DNA from: Chloroflexota bacterium
Lineage (GTDB): Bacteria; Chloroflexota; Dehalococcoidia; Plut-88900
NCBI GenBank assembly: GCA_022566235.1
Contig: JADFJI010000002.1
Coordinates: 1-21,232 of the forward strand
DNA length: 21,232 bases
Direction of reading: 5' to 3'
The translations under genes and the position numbers were made by a program. Position 1 is the first letter of the stretch. Each line of letters opens with the position of its first letter. Below the pieces are notes generated by a model. That model searched no databases and was not told the DNA's origin. It worked only from the letters and a program-made list of their open reading frames with translations. Below, one piece after another: positions 15,317 to 21,232 of this stretch.

Positions 15317-16132
15317 CTACAGGTGTATGGCCGACTGCCCACCGTCCAGATAGATGACCTGTCCGGTCATCCAATCGGAAGCCGGGCTTGCCAGGTATAC
15401 CGCCAGCAGGCCCAGGTCCCGGATGTCGGTCAGCCGGCCCAGGGGGATGCTCTTCACCCGATCTTTATATATCTCAGGGTCCTGGAACCGACTTCGGGTC
15501 ATCTCGGTGATGAACCACCCCGGGCCTATGCCGTTGACGTTTACGTTATAAGGCCCCCACTCCAGGGCGAGACACTTGGTCAGCATGTTCAGCCCGGCCT
15601 TGCTGCTATCGTAGGCCGTATAGTAAGGCTCGGCGTAGATTCCCGTCACGGAGGAGACGTTGATTACCTTGCCGCTGCGGCGCTTCAGCATCTGGGGTGC
15701 GACGGCCCTGCAGCAGAAGAAGACGCTGGACAGATTGGTCTGTAGAACCAGGTCCCAGCTATCGTCTCCCATGCCCCGGTTATCGACCCGCTTGGAGTCG
15801 GCCTCCGAAAGGTTTTCCAGGGATACGACAGACGATGCGCCGATGGTCGCGCCGGCATTGTTCACCAGAACGTCTACCCGCCCCAGGTACTCGGTGGCCT
15901 TGGACACCATCTCCTCCGCCTGCTGAGAATCGGTGATGTCGGCCTGTATGGCCACGGAGCGCCTGCCGAGAGCCTCGATGTCGCTGGCGACGGCCTGTAC
16001 CTCCGAATAGGTCCGGGCGGCCACCGCGACGTCGGCTCCCGCTTCCGCCAAGACCAGGGCCAGGACCTTGCCGATTCCCCTGCCGCCACCCGTGACCAGC
16101 GCCGTCTTACCTTCGAGACGAAATTCTTTCAT
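15317..16132 (-). CDS. SDR family oxidoreductase
   Basis: A 271-residue classical short-chain dehydrogenase. The N-terminal nucleotide-binding motif is TGGGRGIG, with ALVTGGGRGIGKVLALVL; ADITD and the NNAGA structural motif follow. The catalytic Ser lies in INVSSVTGIY and the YDSSK pair (Tyr and Lys) in YTAYDSSKAG, with a typical C-terminus (GQVIYLDGGQSA). AARTYSEV after the second strand suggests preference for NADP(H). It contains a 12-residue insertion of acidic type (SLENLSEADSKR) after NNAG. An AGGAGG lies nine bases before the ATG at 16132 and six before an in-frame GTG at 16135; either may be used. It follows the CaiB-type gene by about 65 bp on the same strand, so a hydroxyacyl-CoA or alcohol substrate is plausible. 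Confidence 0.9.
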   Translation of the reverse strand: MKEFRLEGKTALVTGGGRGIGKVLALVLAEAGADVAVAARTYSEVQAVASDIEALGRRSVAIQADITDSQQAEEMVSKATEYLGRVDVLVNNAGATIGASSVVSLENLSEADSKRVDNRGMGDDSWDLVLQTNLSSVFFCCRAVAPQMLKRRSGKVINVSSVTGIYAEPYYTAYDSSKAGLNMLTKCLALEWGPYNVNVNGIGPGWFITEMTRSRFQDPEIYKDRVKSIPLGRLTDIRDLGLLAVYLASPASDWMTGQVIYLDGGQSAIHL

Positions 16133-16198
16133 CACCGGACACCTCCTCAGCCATCGTTATCACTGCACCCCAGGCCGTTGCATGGGACTTTGATTGGG

Positions 16199-17422
16199 TC
16201 AAATGACGCCGTCTTCTTTCAACCTGGTGATCTCCCGCCAGCTGTACCCTGCGACCTCCTGCAACACCTCCTCGGTGTGCTGGCCGCATTCCGGGGCCGG
16301 GGACCCCACAACGCTCGGAGTCTTGGAAAACTTAACCGGCACCCCGGTGGTCCAGGTAGAGCCCAGGGTCGGGTGCTCCATGGGCACTATGTAATCGTTG
16401 GCCAGGGCCTGAGGGTCTTCGGCCACCTCGGCCACGGTGTTGACCGCTGAGTAGATGAATCCAACCTGTTGTTCGTCAAACAACCGTATCCACTGGTCCC
16501 GGGTCCTCCGGGCAAAGGCCTCCTCTACTAAGGAGGCCAGAATCCGGCCGTGCCGCAAACGGGCATCCAGGGTGGTGAACCGGGGATCGTTCTCTATATC
16601 GACCAGGCCCAGGACGCGGCAAAACTCCTTCCAGACCCTATCGGGGTGGGGTTCGGTTAGCATGATCCATCTACCATCAGAACACCTATACCAATTGATA
16701 AACGGGTCCCTGGCGGAAACGCTGGAAGTGCCGAAGGTGGCGTCCTTCTTCCAGAGGTACAGATGGAGATTGTCGTGCTGGAGATGAATAGAGCTGCCCA
16801 GCATCGAGGTCTCGATAGCCTGGCCTATTCCCTGCCGCTCTCTGGCGATGAGCGCGGCCATTATCCCGTACACCAGCATGGTGGCGCCTATCTGGTCGAA
16901 GGTACCGCCACCGACCAGAAGGGGGTCGCCGGACTCGGCGTTTCCCATGCGGAACATGTACCCTGTACGGGCCTGGATCGACGAATCGAAGGTGCGCGTG
17001 TTGGGCTGGGGGCCCTTGGTCCCGACGCCCGTGTTGATGGCCCAGATCAACCTGGGGTTATGGGCCGAGAGGCTCTCGTAATCGGCTCCCAGCCTTTCCA
17101 CCACGTCAGACGTGAAGTTAGTGAAGAATACATCGGCTTTTCCGACCAGCCGGTGGAGCACCTCCCTTCCCTGTTCACACTTCAGGTCCAGGGTGATGCT
17201 TCTCTTGCTCCGGTTGACCATATCGAACCAGAGGGCCCGGTTACCCGGGAGCTGTAAGCTGTGGCCGAAGGCCTGTTTAAGGCCCCGGGTGGGATCGCCG
17301 ACGCCCGGCTGCTCGATTTTTATCACGTCTGCACCCAGGTCACCCAGCAGGTATCCGGCGGCGGCGCCGTTATGCCACGTGGCCAGCTCTATGACCCTTA
17401 TTCCATCAAGGGGCCCGCTCAT
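16199..17422 (-). CDS. CaiB/BaiF (family III) CoA-transferase
   Basis: A 407-residue family III CoA-transferase. Diagnostic features are the start GPLDGIRVIELATWHNGAAA, the GDLGADVIKIEQPGVGDPTR segment, the NRSKRSITLDL strand, and the catalytic Asp176 in GGTFDQIGATML, followed by ALIARERQGIGQ. The C-terminal part has the PTLGSTWTTGVPVKF strand-turn of the family. Such enzymes exchange CoA between carboxylic acids (for example formyl-, succinyl- or carnitinyl-CoA types) and need no ATP. The start is ATG 17422, preceded by GAGGAAGG; a TTG at 17443 upstream is less likely. It opens the minus-strand run with the SDR and the VOC protein, and lies divergent from a second, unrelated CoA-transferase 265 bp away. 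Confidence 0.9.
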   Translation of the reverse strand: MSGPLDGIRVIELATWHNGAAAGYLLGDLGADVIKIEQPGVGDPTRGLKQAFGHSLQLPGNRALWFDMVNRSKRSITLDLKCEQGREVLHRLVGKADVFFTNFTSDVVERLGADYESLSAHNPRLIWAINTGVGTKGPQPNTRTFDSSIQARTGYMFRMGNAESGDPLLVGGGTFDQIGATMLVYGIMAALIARERQGIGQAIETSMLGSSIHLQHDNLHLYLWKKDATFGTSSVSARDPFINWYRCSDGRWIMLTEPHPDRVWKEFCRVLGLVDIENDPRFTTLDARLRHGRILASLVEEAFARRTRDQWIRLFDEQQVGFIYSAVNTVAEVAEDPQALANDYIVPMEHPTLGSTWTTGVPVKFSKTPSVVGSPAPECGQHTEEVLQEVAGYSWREITRLKEDGVI

Positions 17423-17577
17423 TCCTATTTCCTTCCTCTGCAAGGATGCGTGTAACAGTCTCTGCCTGGATATGGTTCCTCATCTATCGGGACAAGATGA
17501 TAGCCCTCTCTCCAGACCAGGGCAAGGAGGTTGAACGGGGTATCTTGCTCTTTCTCGAAGCTGATTAAAGAACCCTC

Positions 17578-17609
17578 ACCCCCAGCCAATCCCGCCTTGT
17601 CGGGATTGG
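17578..17609. repeat. Repeat with 9-bp hairpin, copy A
   Basis: ACCCCCAGCCAATCCCG (17578-17594) recurs unchanged at 19297-19313, on the other side of the CoA-transferase gene. Here it leads into CCAATCCCG-CCTTGT-CGGGATTGG (17586-17609), a perfect hairpin with 9-bp arms. It belongs to the CCCGA/TCGGG group of intergenic palindromes in this window. Confidence 0.7.
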
Positions 17610-17687
17610 AAACTCTCTGTTTGAAGGGCGGCCTCTAGGGCGTTCCCGTTCCTATATAATGCGATTGGTAGGTGGGATACGGGTTAA

Positions 17688-19178
17688 GTGGAAGCACGCG
17701 ATATGGACTGGAGAGAACACTACAACAAGAACACTGTATCAGCCGAGGAAGCGGTCAAAAGGGTGAATTCCGGGGACACCGTGGCCATAGGCCTGGCCAC
17801 CCCGGGCCCCGACCTGCTGATAGAGGCGCTCGCGGGCAGAAAAGAAGAGCTAAATGGGGTACGCATCCTCTGCCAGGCCCCCACTTTCGACCCCGGCTGG
17901 CTCCAGCCCGGTTGGGACGACTCTTTTCAAGTGATCGTAGTGAGCTATCTGGGGGGCGTCAGCCGGCCCGCCTACTATCAACATCTGATCGACTACTACC
18001 CGATGGGCTTCTCCCACCAGTTCAAAGTCTACGACGAGGCCCGGGACCCGGGTCAGAAAATAGATGTGCTGCTTACGGTGGTCTCGGCCCCGGATGAGCA
18101 CGGCTTCTGCAGCTTCGGATACGGCGTTTGGGACAGGCGCCGGATGGCCCACACAGCCAGGAATGTATTAGCACAGGTCGATGCCAGCCTGATCAGGACC
18201 TACGGCACCAACTACATCCACGTCTCGGACATCGATCGCTTCGTAGAACACACTACCCCTGGACTCTCCATCGAGGAAAGCAGGCGACTTATCGAGCAGG
18301 TCCAAGACCTCGAGATTCGCGCCCTGCTGGACAAGGTGGCTTCCTTTGCGTCGCCCACGGAGAGGCAACAGACCCTGCCCAGCCTGTGCGAGGCGAGCCT
18401 GGAAGTGGTGCGGGAGCTGGTCAGACGGCGTGGCCTCGACGAGCCGTCCGGGGAGGTGAAAAGCATCGCGGGGTACGTATCCAAAATTATTAGCAACGGC
18501 GATACTCTGCAGATTGGGATAGGAAGCCCCAGCGGCTACCTGCCGCGATTAGGCGTCTTCGATGACAAGGTGGACCTGGGGTGGCATTCTGAAATGGCGG
18601 CCTATGGTGTGGTAGACCTGATCAGGGCCAGGGTGATCAATGGCAGCCGCAAGACCGTTAATCGTGGCATAGCAGTGTTCACCGGATTGAACGGCAGCAG
18701 CGCTGATGAGATGGAGTACGCCGCGGAGAATCCCCTCATCGAGCTCCACGACTCCGACTATGTGGTAGATATAAGGATGGTGGCCTCCCACGATAACTAC
18801 GTCGCTATTAACAACGCCGTCTCTATAGACCTGTCGGGGCAGATCACCTCGGAGACCATCAGAGGCAGGCTCTGGAACGGCACGGGGGGGCAACCGGAGC
18901 TGCACATGGGCGCCGTGCTCTCCAAGGGCGGCAAGGCAATTACCCTCCTTCGATCCACAGCGGCCAATGGAACTGTGTCCAGAATAGTAGCCCAGCATGA
19001 AGAAGGCACAGCCATCACCATACCTCGCACCTTCGCCGACATAATTATCACCGAATATGGTGTAGCCCGATTACTGGGCAAGTCGATAAGGGAGCGGGCC
19101 CGAGACCTGATAGCCATATCCCATCCAGATTTTCGAAGAGAGCTTACAAAAGCGGCCCAAAAGCTCTACTACCCCTAA
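17688..19178 (+). CDS. Acetyl-CoA hydrolase/4-hydroxybutyrate CoA-transferase family protein
   Basis: A 496-residue family I CoA-transferase of the Cat/AbfT/acetyl-CoA hydrolase group. The N-terminal half holds the first Rossmann-like domain and VVSAPDEHGFCSFG. The C-terminal half has LQIGIGSPSGYLPRLG, the active-site Glu302 in GWHSEMAAYGVVD and the strongly conserved end IIITEYGVARLLGKSIRERA, then IAISHPDFR. The Glu forms the CoA thioester intermediate. Acyl substrates in this family are acetyl, butyryl, 4-hydroxybutyryl or propionyl; this one is unknown. The start is a GTG at 17688, with no strong Shine-Dalgarno; an ATG at 17703 is also possible. It is flanked on both sides by copies of a 17-bp repeat. 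Confidence 0.88.
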   Translation: MEARDMDWREHYNKNTVSAEEAVKRVNSGDTVAIGLATPGPDLLIEALAGRKEELNGVRILCQAPTFDPGWLQPGWDDSFQVIVVSYLGGVSRPAYYQHLIDYYPMGFSHQFKVYDEARDPGQKIDVLLTVVSAPDEHGFCSFGYGVWDRRRMAHTARNVLAQVDASLIRTYGTNYIHVSDIDRFVEHTTPGLSIEESRRLIEQVQDLEIRALLDKVASFASPTERQQTLPSLCEASLEVVRELVRRRGLDEPSGEVKSIAGYVSKIISNGDTLQIGIGSPSGYLPRLGVFDDKVDLGWHSEMAAYGVVDLIRARVINGSRKTVNRGIAVFTGLNGSSADEMEYAAENPLIELHDSDYVVDIRMVASHDNYVAINNAVSIDLSGQITSETIRGRLWNGTGGQPELHMGAVLSKGGKAITLLRSTAANGTVSRIVAQHEEGTAITIPRTFADIIITEYGVARLLGKSIRERARDLIAISHPDFRRELTKAAQKLYYP

Positions 19179-19210
19179 AGGCGCTTCCAGCAACACTCAC
19201 CCTCCTTCGG

Positions 19211-19233
19211 CAAGTCCCGAGTATCGGGACAAG
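19211..19233. repeat. 23-bp repeat, copy 1
   Basis: CAAGTCCCGAGTATCGGGAC plus AAG, containing the perfect hairpin GTCCCGA-GTA-TCGGGAC. Copy 2 at 19315-19337 differs at one base. Immediately after copy 1 follows CTCAGGACAGGCTTG, which pairs CAAGC with GCTTG. Confidence 0.75.
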
Positions 19234-19296
19234 CTCAGGACAGGCTTGGTAAGGGAGAGGGGGAAATTAAAGTTTCTTGGGGGCACGGGCCCCATA

Positions 19297-19343
19297 ACCC
19301 CCAGCCAATCCCGACAAGTCCCGAGTATCGAGACAAGTCGGGA
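19297..19343. repeat. Repeat copy B plus 23-bp repeat copy 2, nested hairpin
   Basis: 19297-19313 repeats the 17-bp ACCCCCAGCCAATCCCG unit of 17578-17594. It overlaps a nested structure: outer arms TCCCGAC (19309-19315) and GTCGGGA (19337-19343) enclose the second 23-bp repeat copy. Confidence 0.7.
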
Positions 19344-19477
19344 ATGGCAACTACCATCCGAGTGATCTCAACAGAGCCAAATCAGTTGTAGACATGGATC
19401 TTCCTCCACGCCCGTCAAAGTGAGGGGATCCTGTAGCCAACTCCAGGGGTGAGGTGTTCCCCGATACCATCATGCTC

Positions 19478-19507
19478 TTGCCCCAGAGCGGTAGGTCGGT
19501 GTATAGT
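19478..19507 (+). promoter_or_regulatory. Candidate promoter of a small transcription unit
   Basis: TTGCCC (19478-19483, four of six), an 18-bp spacer and TATAGT (19502-19507, five of six). It lies just upstream of a strong ribosome-binding site and short ORF. An inverted GTGTAT...ATACAC overlaps its downstream side (about 19499-19517). Confidence 0.4.
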
Positions 19508-19535
19508 ATCGATACACTAAGAAAGGAGGTGATCA

Positions 19536-19577
19536 ATGGAAATAGATAAACGGACTTGTGAGGTGTCTGCAACGTAG
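19536..19577 (+). CDS. 13-codon ORF with near-perfect Shine-Dalgarno
   Basis: ATG at 19536, peptide MEIDKRTCEVSAT, stop TAG. The upstream AGAAAGGAGGTGATC (19520-19534) is complementary to essentially the whole 3' end of 16S rRNA, much more than an ordinary gene needs, with six bases from AGGAGG to the ATG. No homolog is known to me. It may be a leader peptide, or the first codons of a gene whose remainder was lost. Confidence 0.35.
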   Translation: MEIDKRTCEVSAT

Positions 19578-19603
19578 ACGGCTCCATATGATCGACGTGC
19601 TCT

Positions 19604-19701
19604 GGGTTCCGTTTACGGAATCCCGGCAGGCACCGGGCCCCGAAGCTCCTGAATTAGTCCATCGGGACGGCCATAGGCCGAACGCTTCGGGGTCTTTGTT
19701 T
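19604..19701 (+). ncRNA. Candidate structured RNA ending in terminator-like hairpin
   Basis: Consecutive stems: TTCCGT/ACGGAA (19607-19620), CCCGG/CCGGG (19622-19637), then a long stem CCCCGAAGC (19638-19646) with GCTTCGGGG (19684-19692) that encloses CGGCC-ATA-GGCCG (19668-19680). TCTTTGTTT follows the last arm, as in a plus-strand terminator. No frame in it resembles a protein. Identity and strand are inferred. Confidence 0.4.
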
Positions 19702-19711
19702 GCCCTCTTCA

Positions 19712-19958
19712 CGGCCCTGTCGGGCCATCCACAGGCCCTCGGCCCCACGCTCCCCGTCGCCTTTTTCCCGAGCCCCGTTTAGCACCTGGCTGCGGAAAAC
19801 CGCGTCATATCCCGACAAGTCGGGATGAGGACGCACTCGTGATCTGCCACGCACCGAACCATCCCCCTGTATCCCCCTTCCTTTTCTGGAAGTGGGAAAG
19901 AGAACTCTGGTCCCGAATTGTCGGGACAGTACCCCCGCCATTCTTCCAGTACTGGAAG
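19712..19958. repeat. Cluster of short perfect inverted repeats
   Basis: GGCCC-TGTC-GGGCC (19713-19726), ATCCCGAC-AA-GTCGGGAT (19809-19826), CTTCC/GGAAG (19877-19892), GTCCCGA-ATTG-TCGGGAC (19910-19927) and CTTCCAGTACTGGAAG (19943-19958). Two of them share the CCCGA/TCGGG core with the repeats near 17590, 19214 and 19309, so a family of related palindromes is likely. Confidence 0.6.
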
Positions 19959-20013
19959 GAGGGACTCCCAACGACACACGACCGAACGTTACCCTGATCT
20001 CGGCTACTAAGAC

Positions 20014-21232
20014 CTAGCCGTATTCATCCCTCAGGAGCCGGGCGGCCGCCGCCTCGTTGCACAGCTTCAGATAGGCCTCGTCCAGAGGAATGTCGGCGGC
20101 GCTGCCCGGGGCGAAGCCGCAGTCGGGGTGAAGCACCAATCGCTCGGGCGCTACGTACTCCAGGGCCTCTTTGACCCGGGCCACTATCTCACCGGGGGTA
20201 TCGATGTGGGCGCTGCGGCAGTCCACGCACCCCAGGCCGATGTCCATGTGCCGGGGCAACTCCCCCAATATCGCCTTATCTCCGGCGGCGGGCATAGCGA
20301 ACTCCAGCATAACCATATCCAGGTTGAGTCGCTGCAGGGCCGGCATGATAGGCCCGTAGCCACCCTCACCCGACCAGCCGCTCCGGCCCTTGTTGCGCCG
20401 GCAGAGGTGAAGGGCCACCTTTATTCCATCCAACCCCTCCACCATGCGATTCAGCATATCGACGCAGTAGGATATCTCGCCTTCCGGATCGGCGTAAGAG
20501 GATCGGACCTGCGGGTCTACGAATAGGCACAGGTGAGGATCATCGATCTGAGCGAACTCGACGCCCTCGTCCCGAAGGGCTACCAGCTCCTCACGAAGGA
20601 CCGGCACCAGTGCCTCGGTAAAGTCCCGTTTGGCGGGATAGGCCTCGATGGATAGCCGGGGGTGCCACATCCGCTCCCCCAGCACGTAGGGAGAGGGCAT
20701 GGCTACCTTGACGGGACGGTCGGTGACGGACTTCAGAAAACGGGCCTCTCTTGCCAGCAGGCCCGGGTCCTTGGGTTTCAGCTCCCCCGTCACTATGTGC
20801 CAGGTCTGACGCTCTCCATCGACCTCCCTGATGGAGACCTGGAACCCGTAGCAGATGTCGGCGATGATGCCTACATATGATTTCCGCCTCCACTCGCCGT
20901 CTGAGATGATATCGATGCCGGCCACCTCTTGCATCTGGGATTTCGGATCCGTAATAGCAACAAACCGACTCCCAGCGTTTTCGGCCCCTACGACTTTTTG
21001 GACTTGTTCGAAGAAATATTCTTTGAAGATGTTCGGCTCAAGCGTACTCCCTGACTTGCTTGAAACGATGAAAAGCGTTCGAGCCAAGTCAATTTTTTTC
21101 TCAACATCTCTTATCTTGGAAACCATTAATTTCAATTCTTTTGGTTCGAGTGCAAATTTATGATCAGGACCGGGAAGTTTATTGCTTAGAGTAAAGTGCT
21201 TTTCTATCACATTTGCTCCTAATGCAACAGCA
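20014..21232 (-). CDS. Mosaic ORF: NeuB fragment, Pgi fragment, MetE-like methyltransferase (runs off the right edge)
   Basis: An unbroken frame that enters from the right edge. Numbering from a GTG at 21210 (398 residues), three parts follow. Residues 1-38 (with ALGAN upstream) are NeuB-type sialic acid synthase: VIEKHFTLSNKLPGPDHKF and LEPKELK. Residues 40-97 are glucose-6-phosphate isomerase: TLFIVSSKSGSTLEPN and FVAITDP. From about 97 on it is MetE-like (COG0620): GIDIISDGEWRR, then the zinc set of H and C in VALHLC, E in MLEFA and C in HPDCGF. The normal N-terminal about 60 residues of the MetE-like protein are missing and replaced by the other two pieces. The methyltransferase part is GC-rich and complete with ligands; the NeuB part is AT-rich. 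Whether it is expressed as such is unknown. Confidence 0.75.
   Translation of the reverse strand, partial: AVALGANVIEKHFTLSNKLPGPDHKFALEPKELKLMVSKIRDVEKKIDLARTLFIVSSKSGSTLEPNIFKEYFFEQVQKVVGAENAGSRFVAITDPKSQMQEVAGIDIISDGEWRRKSYVGIIADICYGFQVSIREVDGERQTWHIVTGELKPKDPGLLAREARFLKSVTDRPVKVAMPSPYVLGERMWHPRLSIEAYPAKRDFTEALVPVLREELVALRDEGVEFAQIDDPHLCLFVDPQVRSSYADPEGEISYCVDMLNRMVEGLDGIKVALHLCRRNKGRSGWSGEGGYGPIMPALQRLNLDMVMLEFAMPAAGDKAILGELPRHMDIGLGCVDCRSAHIDTPGEIVARVKEALEYVAPERLVLHPDCGFAPGSAADIPLDEAYLKLCNEAAAARLLRDEYG

Larger units (their letters stand above)
19179..20013. other. Palindrome-rich gap between CoA-transferase and the mosaic gene
   Basis: Long stretch without a recognised protein gene. It contains a pair of near-identical repeats, at least seven perfect inverted repeats and a candidate small transcript, which are listed separately. 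Open frames on both strands here show no family motifs and look like by-products of the high GC. Confidence 0.6.

Noticed and set aside
19520..19534. Possible 3' end of a 16S rRNA gene on the minus strand
   Set aside because: Only about 15 bases match, and the sequence before them on that strand does not resemble 16S rRNA; a strong Shine-Dalgarno sequence is simpler.
19533..19977. Overlapping 66-107-codon frames on both strands in the palindrome-rich gap
   Set aside because: No motif is recognisable and several frames are open at once, as expected from high GC and few stops.
20001..20020. CGGCTA/TAGCCG hairpin at the stop codon of the mosaic gene
   Set aside because: No T run follows on the minus strand, so terminator function is not supported.

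Overview
The window looks like part of the genome of a free-living, moderately GC-rich bacterium. The gene set suggests a Chloroflexota lineage of the Dehalococcoidia/SAR202 kind: paralogous metal-dependent amidohydrolases, a CaiB/BaiF CoA-transferase, small VOC proteins, a dienelactone hydrolase followed by a DUF6295-like protein, and intergenic CCCGA/TCGGG palindromes. This assignment is inferred from gene content only. No rRNA, tRNA, CRISPR array or intact transposase was seen.

Left part (1-5542): an M20-type metallohydrolase with several altered metal ligands (+); a protein of four rhodanese domains (-); a small glyoxalase-like protein (-); a decayed short-chain dehydrogenase (-, N-terminus missing, one-base frameshift); and an MFS transporter (+). 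Middle part (5543-13858): a crotonase-family protein behind a good sigma70-type promoter; the stump of a quinone oxidoreductase; a dienelactone hydrolase plus a DUF6295-like protein (+). Then on the minus strand a homocysteine S-methyltransferase-like protein (with a His in place of a zinc Cys) followed 2 nt later by a 26-residue membrane peptide, and a fragment of an acetamidase/formamidase. Then two amidohydrolase paralogs and a ThuA-fold protein on the plus strand.

Right part: a minus-strand run (17422 to 14010) of CaiB/BaiF CoA-transferase, SDR oxidoreductase, small lipoprotein, TPR/zinc-ribbon membrane protein and methylmalonyl-CoA-epimerase-like VOC protein. Divergent from it is a family I CoA-transferase of the acetyl-CoA hydrolase/4-hydroxybutyrate CoA-transferase type. 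An 835-bp gene-poor stretch (19179-20013) is packed with perfect inverted repeats and holds a candidate small transcription unit: promoter, very strong Shine-Dalgarno, 13-codon ORF, stacked hairpins and a T-rich end. The window ends in an uninterrupted frame that is a three-part mosaic: a piece of NeuB-type sialic acid synthase, a piece of glucose-6-phosphate isomerase, and most of a MetE-like zinc methyltransferase.

Taken together the intact genes point to catabolism of organic acids, amides and aromatic-derived compounds through CoA thioesters: activation by two unrelated CoA-transferases, crotonase and SDR steps, ring or lactone hydrolysis, decarboxylation or hydrolysis by amidohydrolases, and uptake by the MFS carrier. 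The most unusual feature is the number of broken or mosaic genes (SDR, quinone oxidoreductase, acetamidase, NeuB-Pgi-MetE). This means either active gene decay and recombination or, for the right-edge case, an assembly join.
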